Position numbers and translations under genes: made by a program
Source of the DNA: an uncultured Clostridia bacterium
Lineage (GTDB): Bacteria > Bacillota > Clostridia > TANB77 > CAG-508
Length of the DNA stretch: 32,227 nucleotides
Direction of reading: 5' to 3'
Assembly: GCA_949045875.1 (NCBI GenBank)
Contig: CARPYP010000001.1
Coordinates: 127,964 to 160,190, forward strand
Shown here: in pieces, positions 16,655 to 25,033 of the stretch
Numbering within the stretch: the stretch's first letter is position 1
Layout: each line of letters begins with the position of its first letter
The notes under the pieces: model-generated
Told to the model about the DNA's origin: nothing
Databases searched by the model: none
Seen by the model: only the letters and a program-made list of their open reading frames with translations

Positions 16655-17609
16655 ATTTTCCTCCTTCAAAACCAATATCTTTTCTTGCTTATATTATTAT
16701 GAAAGCCTACTATTTGCAACTAATCATATGATCTAAGAATTACTACTAATCGATATGATTATAACATACATTCTCAAATTATTCCACCATAAATGACTTA
16801 AAATATTATACTACAATTCTTCCAATAATAAATCATCCTCACACCTACCTAAAATTTTTCTATAAATTGTCCATTTATGGTAGGATATGCGACATCTTTG
16901 ACGTCGCATTCCTACCTCCACTAAGGCAAATAGGGATTGAAATTCCCCAAAGCATTGATATTTCTTATTTCTCTTGTTCCTCAAAATATGGAATTTTATA
17001 CTCGTTAAAAATTGCAATTTTGCTATACTTTTTAATACTATATTTTTCATAAATAAAATTATATATATCAATTATTAATTTTTTTTACATTTTTATTCTA
17101 TTATAATTCTTTCTACTACCATTTGTAATAACGTTATCTACTTAAAATTATAGGTCATTTTTAATACTTCATAACTTATCTGTAAATCTCATTTCTTGCG
17201 TATGAATAAGAAAATTACAAAACTATTTTTAGATATAAAATGGTACTATATGTATCATATCAAATAATATTGCCTTTTCTTTTTATGTATACTTTGCAAA
17301 TTCTCTATTTGCAATGCTTTTATTAAAATCTCATTGATTTTAATACTATGGAAAATTTAGAGTCAAAATTTCATAATATTTATATATTGGTTGAGAATAA
17401 AAATTTTTAATTTTTGTGAACATTCGATTGGTTTTTGTGTGTATTTTTATATAATACTATTTAAAGGTGAGTAAAGCAGGATGTGGTGCGTCATTTCCTA
17501 ACGAAAAACCAAATTCCTTCTGCTTATCTTAAAACTGGAATTTAAATTTTCACTTCACAATTTTAATAAAGTTTTTAAAAAAAGTATATACTTTTTCAAA
17601 ATTTTAGTG
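16655..17609. other. Long non-coding stretch in the island
   Basis: About 950 bases, very AT-rich. A minus-strand 86-codon frame at 16811-17071 has no family resemblance or good ribosome-binding site and runs through the hairpin at 16879-16916, so I do not call it. A second structured patch lies at 17474-17525: AAGCAG/CTGCTT arms downstream of a TATAAT at 17450-17455, possibly a short RNA. Nothing else is recognisable. Confidence 0.5.
16879..16916. repeat. Strong GC-rich hairpin in the non-coding gap
   Basis: GGTAGGA-T-ATGCGAC (16879-16893) pairs with GTCGCATTCCTACC (16903-16916) except for one bulged base; the loop is nine bases. It is much more GC-rich than its surroundings and has no T-run, so it is not a simple terminator. 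It could be part of an RNA or a protein-binding palindrome. Confidence 0.6.
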
Positions 17610-17752
17610 TATAATTAAATAAATTAAGGAATAATATTTATTGTAGATATTATTCTACTGGGTCTGAAAGAGTTTTGTTCAAATAGGACCTGACCCGGAC
17701 TGATGCTAAGCGTCAGTAAAAGCCATTCTAACGAATGGCTTTTATTAAATTC
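17610..17752 (+). ncRNA. Structured RNA candidate adjacent to the DUF3800 gene
   Basis: A TATAAT at 17610-17615 precedes a run of four consecutive hairpins. They are GAATAATAT/ATATTATTC (perfect 9 pairs), GGGTC/GACCC enclosing ~30 bases, ACTGATGC-TAA-GCGTCAGT (8 pairs with one G-U), and AAAAGCCATTC-TAAC-GAATGGCTTTT (perfect 11 pairs) ending in a T-rich tract. The last is a terminator usable from both sides. The transcript would run from about 17622 to 17750 and converge on the DUF3800 gene. Several structured RNA families named DUF3800-I and following have been described beside DUF3800 genes; whether this matches one of them cannot be judged here. Confidence 0.6.
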
Positions 17753-18423
17753 TTTTTCTTTTTAATAGATTTATAATATGTCTAAAGTCTTTTCCTCTAA
17801 AGAAGTATTCTTCATTCTTTGTAAATGGAATATTGTTTTTTCTTTTATACTCCAGCTTATCAATTACTGTGAGCATATCTGAAACTTGAAATAATCTTTT
17901 TTTCTTATGATCGAAGTCTATTATTCTTTCGACTTTAGGATTGGTGGCAAAGAGTGTATCTAATATTGTAGCTAATGTCTCTTGCCCATTATCATAATAA
18001 ATTACAACCTTATCAAAAGAATTTATATATTCTTGATTTTCATTTATAAACTTTCCTATTTCTCTTGCTAGTGTCATATTTAATTGCATTTTTTTATTTA
18101 TATATCTTTTATCTACTATAACTGTCCTTATCCTTACTTTTACTCTATTAGAGAAATAAAATATTGCCCAAAATATACTTTTTCTTCGTTCAAAGTCAAA
18201 ATGTGAATAATCTCCTCTTTTAGCTACTAAATAAGCTAAATGTATCATTCCATCATAATTAAGTCCGAGCTAGTTTCTTATTTAGATATTTTAATTCATT
18301 TTCTATTGAATCTGAACTTTCATGTAGTGTAAATGAAACTGCATATAAACCTGAGCTTCCATTCACAAAACCAAAGTCTCCACTTTCGTCTATAAAAATA
18401 TTTAATCTTTTTATTATAATCAC
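17745..18423 (-). CDS. DUF3800 family protein, needs one +1 frameshift
   Basis: The first part reads LNIFIDESGDFGFVNGSSG, the N-terminal acidic motif of DUF3800 (an RNase H-like fold with probable nuclease function). The frame then breaks at CGG 18265-18267. Skipping the C gives LA-G-LNYDGMIHLAYLVAKRGDY and continues through VVIYYDNGQ to LFQVSDMLTVIDKLE, the usual C-terminal DUF3800 motif. Total length is about 225 residues, normal for the family. The start is uncertain: AGGTGAT lies just upstream of ATA codons at 18412-18417, while GTG 18423 has no clear ribosome-binding site. DUF3800 genes are common in defence islands. It ends against the structured RNA candidate and shares its terminator. 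Confidence 0.75.
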
Positions 18424-18542
18424 CTGTTTTATATATATTTCTTATAATGTGTTGACATATTTATACCATAAAAATAGTTATTTTTTAATTACATATGTAT
18501 AAATAAATCAATTTACATTATAATTTTATTCCATATTAGCTT

Positions 18543-21045
18543 TCATTGCATTTGTTTGGCTAGATTTTGCTTTATATATATCTTCTCCTTGTTATATCTA
18601 TCTATAATATGGCTTGTAAAATCATATTTTATATCTTCAGATTCTATATATTTATTGTCATCTCTTTCACATTTTTCTAGATATTCCAAAAATATATCCA
18701 CTCTTTTCAACCTTGTATCGATGATAACCTTCTTATTTGTTATATTGTTCTCTAGATAGTTAATTTCCTCACTGATTTGATTTATTTTATCATAATACTC
18801 AATATTTGTTATTGGAGTATCTTCACATAGTCTTTCTAGATATGAAAATTCATAAATTAAATTTTCTATAAAATAATATCCAGCTGAAGTAATTTTTATA
18901 TGAGATGCTTCATTTGCATTAATATTATATCCATTATTTGCCATAACTAGTCTATTTTTTAATAGAATATCAATAACTTTCCTAAACTTTTCTTCAACTG
19001 GATATATCCCTTTAAAATCTTTATACATCGATTCTATCTCTACATATCCACTTAATATAGCACTTCCTATATTAATTCTTCTTTTTAAGTATGTTAAGAT
19101 TCTTAATATAGTAAAATGTGAAAAAAAGCCTTCGTCTTCTATAAGAAAAATATTAGGTAAAAGACTTCTTTCAGATTTATAATATCTATAATCACCTAAA
19201 GCCACACTTCTAACAAAAGCATGATATGGGATTATATATTGTCCATGTGTTAAATATAATCTTATATATTCCATCGTATTAGTATGTCCTGATATTAGAA
19301 ATGCTGTCAACATCTTTGAAGCTGTTCTTAAATCTTTAACAGACATAGCTTCTATAAATTTAGTGATTTCAGATGGTTTATATCCTTGAAATAATGAATC
19401 TTTCAATATTTCCAAGAAATTCCTCATTTTTATTTTTACTGTTATATTATTACTTGAAGTTAATGTAATTTCCTCTCTACTATCTAATCTTCTTATTGCT
19501 ACATCCAGTCTTTTTCTTAGCATTTTGGATATACTTGGTGCAACAATATGATATGCATATTGAATATAAGCATCAAATGGTTTTATTTTGTGCATTGCCC
19601 AATAAGATTCTTCTCTTAATGAAATTATGCTTAATGCGTGGAAATTTTCGTTAAATGCTTGAGCCTCTAAAAAAGCTTTTCTTTGAAATGACTCATTTAA
19701 TTGATCTGCGTTATCTATGACTAGACATAAACTTTTTTTCAAATCCATTTTGGTGCCAAGATATCTTAAAATATCTTTTGTAAATTGCGTCTCATCTTTA
19801 ATTTTTTCCATTAGAATATCAGATATTTTGATATCAAATTCTTTAACATTATTTTCATATATAGGTTTTAATACCCCTTTTTGATATCTCATTATCTCTA
19901 AATTATATATTTTTTTCAAAGTATACCAATCATCTATTTTTAAAAATGAATATTTTTCTCTTATTTGTTGAAGGCAATTACTATAAATAAATTTTTCTAC
20001 ATCTATATTATCGTCATCAGATACTTTTCTGCAATCTATATATAAATATATTAAATTCTTTTTAACTTCATTTGGAATTTTAGTATTAAAGAATTTCTTT
20101 ATAAATGTAGTTTTTCCGTGCACCTACCCCTCCAACTAATAATAATGTTTGCGCAGGCCTCTCTATCTTTTTTATATTATTAGATTGTATTTGCAAAAAA
20201 TCATTATGAAAATTTGATGAATCTTGTATTAGTATATCCATTTTAGGAATATCATCTCTTAACAGATTATTTATTACACTTTCATAATTTGTTATATTTT
20301 TATCCGTACAATATAATTCATCTGCCACTTCACTATTTGCATCATAGTTTAGATCAGAAATATAAGATTCAATGATTTCTTGCACATATTTGTCTATAGG
20401 ATTTCTATTAATTTTTTCATCAGAATATATTTTTTCGACATTGATTTTTTTACTATATTGTGGCATTTCTCTTGCTTGTATTTCTGTCATACCCAATATT
20501 CTCTCTAATCCCATGTTTGAGTTGCTATATGGACTAAAGATATTGAAAAATATATTAAATTTATCTATAATTTCTTCTATATCTTTAAAAACATAAACTT
20601 GATTTTTTTTATCTAAAATATTGAAAACTATAAATTGAGAACCATTACTTATTACCCCAATTTCTACTTTCTTTTTTTGGCAATAATTAATAGCTTGTTC
20701 CAATGCAGAAGCTGTTGGCTTATTTTTAGCTATTATTCCATTAAAGTGTAATTTATTCCTACAAATAGGTAAATCAAAATATATATCATTTTTTTTAGCT
20801 TCTACAATAAACTTATTCATATTAGATTCAAATATATAGTCAATGTATTTTGTACCTTTTTCTTCTTTAATGCTTTCTTCTCTAATTATATTTTCCTCTT
20901 TCCATCCTAGAGCTTCCTTCAGTATCAAATCTATTATTTTTACTCTAGTATCAGTTTCAGTCAAAATTTTTTCACTATAACTTTTGATTTCTGGTAAAAT
21001 TTCTTCCATTTTTTTTATACATTCGTCTGGATCTTGATAATTCAT
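18543..21045 (-). CDS. PD-(D/E)XK nuclease fused to a P-loop (STAND-like) NTPase, needs one +1 frameshift
   Basis: Read as one protein of about 833 residues. Residues 35-90 resemble the N-terminal nuclease domain of type I restriction R subunits: D69 in YIDYIF and the FIVEAKK motif with E82 and K84. The Walker A motif LLLVGGVGAGKTTF (about 305-314) is split by CGG at 20116-20118; only skipping the C supplies the essential Gly-Lys-Thr. Walker B, LCLVIDNADQL, falls near residue 440-447. The C-terminal third is helical and contains a winged-helix-like part. Nuclease plus STAND-like NTPase in one chain is the architecture of Avs-type and related anti-phage sensors, and the island setting fits. 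Without recoding it splits into a nuclease lacking a P-loop end and an ATPase lacking its start. Start ATG 21045 follows AGAGGGA. Confidence 0.8.
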
Positions 21046-21177
21046 TTTATCCCTCTTTTCAGCATTTTGTTTCTCTTTATGAGAATATTATACATTAAAT
21101 ATTTTATATTTGCAATATTACATATTTCAAAATATACAATTTTAGGAAGGTACATCTCTTTGCCTTCCCAAAACTAT

Positions 21178-21450
21178 TTATATTTTTAATAACATCTCTA
21201 AAGCATCCATAAAACCTGCAATATAATATTTCTTATTGAAATGTTCCATACTTCTTAATATTTGTTCCTCTAACTTGTCCAATTCCTTTCTTACAGAGTT
21301 ATATATTTCTCCATTTACAATTTCTAAAATGGTATTAGTACATCTCTCAAAGTCATACATATAATTTTTATCTTCTTTAGTTAATCCACTTTCTAACTCC
21401 TCTTCTCTGAATTCAAACCATCTCTCTAATATATTTTTATTATCTTCCAT
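21178..21450 (-). CDS. Small hypothetical island protein (90 aa)
   Basis: Start ATG 21450 follows AAAGGAGC. The helical protein has a C-terminus, LEEQILRSMEHFNKKYYIAGFMDALEMLLKI, that resembles small clostridial phage and element proteins of the DUF6809 kind (Y-x-x-GF-x-x-G/A-x-x-L-hydrophobic), but the match is weak. It is the last gene before the internal attachment-like site. Function unknown. Confidence 0.55.
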   Translation of the reverse strand: MEDNKNILERWFEFREEELESGLTKEDKNYMYDFERCTNTILEIVNGEIYNSVRKELDKLEEQILRSMEHFNKKYYIAGFMDALEMLLKI

Positions 21451-21570
21451 ACTATTGCTCCTTTTCAATTTTCTTCGTATTAATTGCATAAGGATAAATT
21501 TATATTTCGACCTTACAAACTACATCATATTTGTATTTTTCTTTTACTGTATAGTCTGTCCTTTTTTGTT

Positions 21571-21820
21571 TCTTTTTTGTAACATAGTTCTTATTCCTAT
21601 GTTCTCTCTCAAATTCAAACCTACTATATCTATCCTCTTTCTTGTAACCATTATAGATGTTATTACCCCACTTTCTAAGTCTGCTGTAACATCTTGCACA
21701 TATCCGTAATCTTCTTCCATCTTTTATATTAATAACTTCTTTATGCTTAAAGTCTAATCCTTTTCCATTCATATATATTCATCCCTTCATTTTTAATTTG
21801 TTGTTATATTATATGTGTTT
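21571..21820. repeat. Direct repeat copy A: ylmC 5' end plus flanks
   Basis: 250 bases that align without net gaps to 27730-27979 (offset 6159), with few substitutions concentrated at the island side. The repeat includes about 80 bases of island arm, the attachment core at 21650-21663, the first ~40 codons of ylmC and about 48 bases of its upstream region. Outside it, the two copies have unrelated neighbours. Confidence 0.9.
21651..21772 (-). pseudogene. 5' part of ylmC/ymxH, copy A (with CGG +1 site)
   Basis: MNGKGLDFKHKEVINIKDGR, then RL, CGG at 21704-21706, then (shifted +1) GYVQDVTADLESGVITSIMV: the N-terminal half of YlmC/YmxH. The coding sequence ends at the attachment core. Without the shift the frame runs on to 21500, giving a meaningless tail. 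Copy B carries the same CGG at the same codon. Confidence 0.8.
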
Positions 21821-21850
21821 TTAGGGCTAAAAATGTGAATAATTTTATTA

Positions 21851-21874
21851 AGGGCACATTCAATGTGCCCCTAC
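21851..21874. repeat. Short palindromic repeat (GCCCCTAC family), copy 6
   Basis: AGGGCACATT-CAATGTGCCCCTAC: hairpin GGGCACATT/AATGTGCCC followed by the CTAC tail shared by the other copies. It overlaps the last codons of the HAD gene. Its presence inside the island suggests that this stretch was once ordinary chromosome. Confidence 0.65.
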
Positions 21875-22476
21875 AATATTATATCCATTTCTTTCAGTTG
21901 CTTTTCTAATTGTTTTGCATTTTCAAATATTATTCCTTGAATTCCTACTCTATTTGCCATTTGCACATTAGTTATATTGTCGTCTATAAATATTGTTTCT
22001 GATGGCAATATCTTTTCTTTTTCTAAAATGTATTTAAAAGTTCCTTCATCTTCTTTTAACATTCCATATTCATATGAGAAATATTTGCTTTTGAATATTT
22101 CTAATTCTTTATTTGTACTTAATATGTGTTCTGCCCATTCTTGTATATGATCTGATACTAAAATAAGATTATATTTTTCTTTTAGTTTTTCTATTACCTT
22201 CATTGTCCCTTCTATTTTTGTATCTAAATTTTGCCTAATAGATTTTTTTATTATCTCTTTTTTTACATTCCAATTAGTATTTTTTATTAACGTTTCTATA
22301 TATTCATCTTCTGTGTATTTTCCCTTCATTGCCTCTAAAAATATATCTTCTACTTCTCTTCGTTTTGCTAGAAATTCTTCTGCTTTTATATTAGTATTTT
22401 TTTCAATTATCTCTTCTGTTTTGTGAAATCCAGAAATTATTACTTCAGATAAATCAAATATTATATTTTTTATCAT
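21871..22476 (-). CDS. HAD superfamily (subfamily IA) hydrolase
   Basis: A 201-residue phosphatase-like protein. Motif I is IIFDLSEVI (nucleophile Asp 8; the second position is Ser rather than Asp, as in the FDLGNV-type subgroup). Motif II is LVSDH, and motif IV is FIDDN. A helical cap lies between motifs I and II. It is probably a small-molecule phosphatase; the substrate cannot be told. It lies 98 bases upstream of the ylmC 5' copy A on the same strand, and a near-perfect palindrome lies just upstream of its start. Confidence 0.8.
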   Translation of the reverse strand: MIKNIIFDLSEVIISGFHKTEEIIEKNTNIKAEEFLAKRREVEDIFLEAMKGKYTEDEYIETLIKNTNWNVKKEIIKKSIRQNLDTKIEGTMKVIEKLKEKYNLILVSDHIQEWAEHILSTNKELEIFKSKYFSYEYGMLKEDEGTFKYILEKEKILPSETIFIDDNITNVQMANRVGIQGIIFENAKQLEKQLKEMDIIL

Positions 22477-22503
22477 TTTTCTACTCCTTTAGGCATTTTT
22501 ATC

Positions 22504-22525
22504 ATTTTACCGACGTCAGTAAAAT
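22504..22525. promoter_or_regulatory. Near-perfect 22-base palindrome upstream of the HAD gene
   Basis: ATTTTACCGACGTCAGTAAAAT has ten of eleven base pairs complementary around ACGT. It lies 28 bases from the HAD start and 27 from the end of the chimeric remnant. It could be a repressor operator or a decayed terminator; there is no T-run beyond the arm itself. Confidence 0.4.
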
Positions 22526-22551
22526 ATTCAACGGTAATAGTATTTGTTGAA

Positions 22552-22899
22552 TTAAAAATGGTATTCTTTTCTAACTTCTGTAACAGATACTTTTATTTTC
22601 CCTTTCAAGTCATTTACAAATTTATTGCAAACTTCATCTGCTGTACAGTGTGCTAATATTACTTCTTCTACATTATTTTTCATGTACTCAATAGCTTTAT
22701 TTGTATTTTCATCTAGTTCTCTTAAATGAAAACCTCCTATTACAGCTAATACTTTATTGCCTGTATTCCTTTCTTCTAATCTTTTGTCAATAATAATTTT
22801 GTTATTATTATAATTTATAATATTAGCTGTATGTATAGCTCTTTTTAACCATGAAGAATAAAATGTTTCATTTATTTTATAAAGTTTCATCTTCTTCAC
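22552..22899 (-). pseudogene. Chimeric remnant: histidine-phosphatase fragment joined to a metallo-beta-lactamase C-terminus
   Basis: The first ~49 residues (FYSSWLKRAIHTANIINYNN, then DKRLEERNTGN) look like the middle of a histidine phosphatase, around the SxLKRAxxTA motif, without its catalytic RHG start. From VLAVIGGFHLREL onwards it is about 90% like the C-terminal 65 residues of the enzyme at 28096-28893. Neither half is complete. A deletion appears to have fused two genes that once lay side by side, leaving an open frame that is probably not functional. It shows that a relative of the 28 kb gene once stood upstream of ylmC copy A too. Confidence 0.7.
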
Positions 22900-22975
22900 T
22901 CTACTTTCTTTAAATTAATTTTTAGATATAAAAATAGAAAGTACAAAAATTATATCTTCTACTTTAAGTTTTTCC

Positions 22976-23773
22976 TCATTCTTCAAATTCAATTATACCT
23001 AAGTCCACAAAAGATATTAGTAGTAAACTTAGCAAATACTGATTATTATGTAACTGTTCATAATTATATATTTCATTGCTGAACTTCCTTGTGTTGTCTA
23101 TTTCTATTTTATTTATTCCTATTTTTTCTAATGATTTAACTAACTCCATAAATGAATTCTCTAATGTTTCCTTTGACATATTACTAGAATTATATCCCTT
23201 AGAACCAATATATTCTTTTATTGTTTGAGTTTTAAAATTGCATCTTTCACTAAATTTGAACATATCTACTTCGAAGTTTGATATTATAAAACTTTCTACT
23301 GAAGGATAACTTAACAATAGCATTCCTCCAATACTATCAAACTTATTATCTTCACTTGGTTCTCTTGAATTAGTATACTTATCTAACAATTCTCTTATAT
23401 ATGGTTTATCTTCTTGTCTATCACAATCAAATAAGTAGTATATTGAAATATCTTCATAATTAAACTCGTCATCATAATTTTTTAATATATCAATTTGTTT
23501 ATCTATAAATTCTATATCAGTCATAGTTTTAATGTTGCTCTCTTTTGAATTACAAATAAAAACTTTAGAATTCTTATTTGTTCCACTCACATACTTTAAG
23601 CGCCTTTTTCCTCTTCTATCAATAGAAATTACTTTTTCATAATTTAATATATTTTTAAATATATGTCCTAATAATTTTATCTCTGTTTTTTCTCCCTCAA
23701 CAATATACAGAACTTTTCCTATATTTTTATTTTGATTAATTCTAAATTTTTTATTCATTATTTGGTATTCCAT
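22976..23773 (-). CDS. TOPRIM-like protein partnered with an ABC ATPase (RloB/AriB-like)
   Basis: About 265 residues. VLYIVEGEKTEIKLL near the N-terminus provides the TOPRIM glutamate, and YYLFDCDRQED supplies the DxD motif, so a metal-dependent nuclease is likely. RRGKRRLKYV is a basic patch. Start ATG 23773 is preceded by GTGGAG; ATG 23758 is the alternative, and either overlaps the upstream ATPase gene, implying translational coupling. The pair ATPase + TOPRIM matches the logic of RloAB, PARIS (AriA/AriB) and split OLD systems. I cannot decide which family without a search. Confidence 0.7.
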   Translation of the reverse strand: MEYQIMNKKFRINQNKNIGKVLYIVEGEKTEIKLLGHIFKNILNYEKVISIDRRGKRRLKYVSGTNKNSKVFICNSKESNIKTMTDIEFIDKQIDILKNYDDEFNYEDISIYYLFDCDRQEDKPYIRELLDKYTNSREPSEDNKFDSIGGMLLLSYPSVESFIISNFEVDMFKFSERCNFKTQTIKEYIGSKGYNSSNMSKETLENSFMELVKSLEKIGINKIEIDNTRKFSNEIYNYEQLHNNQYLLSLLLISFVDLGIIEFEE

Positions 23774-24899
23774 TAAACACTCCACTTAAATACATTTTTT
23801 CTAAATTTTGAGCTTCTCTAGGCTTTTCATCAGAAACTCTATTAATTTTGCTTCCTTTACCATCAATAAAATCTACTGTATATATTTGATCTGGTCGTAA
23901 TAGTGTATTTGTTAATAAATTAGTTGAATGAGAAACAATAAATAGTTGTGCATCTTTTGAATGTTGCATAAAATATTTTATAATTTTTTCTTCTAGAATA
24001 TTGTGTAATCCACTACTGAATTCATCTATTATTATCATAGCATTTTTTTGCATAGCTTCTATAATTGCTGGTAAATTATTAACAAGTACTTTATTTCCTA
24101 CCGATTCTGAACCTAAAGGCATTCCAAATTCCATATTTTTTCTAATTAAAAATGCTTCTTTACTATTATCAGGTGTTTTAAATGAAACTTTTCCATTAGT
24201 ATATTCATTAGTATATTTTACATACTGATTACATCCTATATCTTCTAACAATTTGTTAAATTCATCTGTTCCTTTATTCTCAAAGTAATCTTGATATATT
24301 CCTCTAGAAAAGCTATTTGCAACTTTATATATCATCTTTAGTTCTTGATCAATATAGACTGAATTTTCTAAAAATTCATACCATTTTTTTAGAGTTTCAT
24401 TATCTATAAATCTTGTATCAAAGTATATTTTTCTTATAGCTGATTGATTTGCTTGTAAATTGTTTACTTCTATTCTTTTATCTTTTCCATCAGTATATAT
24501 TGCATTTGTCTTCAATCTATCCAAAACATTTTTATTATTTATTAGCAAATTCTCTCTTAGAATTTCCTTTTCATTAAATTCTAATATGAAATTTATTATG
24601 GATTTATTTATTAAAAATTCATATTCTAACTTAGCTTGTTGGTTACTTTCCTTAAAAAAGCATACATATTTACCTAATATTACATCATTTGGCCAAACTA
24701 GAAACTCTAGCAAAAATCTAATTGCTTGCAAAATGGTAGATTTTCCAGTTGCATTACCCCCTACTATTAAAGCACCTTTTAAAATATTGTTATCTGCTTT
24801 ATTTGTGTCATTCAAAATTTCATAACCTGTAGCATTAAAATCCAATTCACTTTTTTCCATAAAAGATTTAAAATTTTGCAAAGATAATTTAGTTAGCAT
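23751..24899 (-). CDS. ABC/OLD-type ATPase of a two-gene defence module (RloA/AriA-like)
   Basis: About 382 residues. The Walker A motif is LIVGGNATGKSTILQ (about residues 46-60), the ABC signature region is MPLGSESVGNKV, Walker B is MIIIDEFSSGLHN, and the switch histidine is in LFIVSHSTNLL. The N-terminal LSLQNFKSF is typical of SMC/RecF-like ATPases. Start ATG 24899 follows AGGAGGTG; the upstream GTG 24908 is part of that site. Such ATPases sense phage components and release or activate a toxic partner, here the TOPRIM protein encoded immediately downstream and overlapping. It carries no in-frame CGG. Confidence 0.8.
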   Translation of the reverse strand: MLTKLSLQNFKSFMEKSELDFNATGYEILNDTNKADNNILKGALIVGGNATGKSTILQAIRFLLEFLVWPNDVILGKYVCFFKESNQQAKLEYEFLINKSIINFILEFNEKEILRENLLINNKNVLDRLKTNAIYTDGKDKRIEVNNLQANQSAIRKIYFDTRFIDNETLKKWYEFLENSVYIDQELKMIYKVANSFSRGIYQDYFENKGTDEFNKLLEDIGCNQYVKYTNEYTNGKVSFKTPDNSKEAFLIRKNMEFGMPLGSESVGNKVLVNNLPAIIEAMQKNAMIIIDEFSSGLHNILEEKIIKYFMQHSKDAQLFIVSHSTNLLTNTLLRPDQIYTVDFIDGKGSKINRVSDEKPREAQNLEKMYLSGVFNGIPNNE

Positions 24900-25033
24900 A
24901 CTATACACCTCCTATATATAATTTTAGCACATATTGAAAATTTATGCAATTTTTTTACATCATATTCATAGTTTAATGTATTTTTTTTACGCATTTTTCA
25001 CATTACTCTTGTCCTCTAACTTAATTTTTCTAT

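Noticed and set aside
16920..16970. Possible CRISPR remnant (TAGGGATTGAAATTCCCC, resembling the end of a CRISPR repeat)
   Set aside because: Only one copy, no regular spacing and no cas gene in the window. The short palindrome explains the resemblance.
16811..17071. 86-codon minus-strand reading frame
   Set aside because: No good ribosome-binding site, no family resemblance, and it is read through a strong hairpin. More likely chance.
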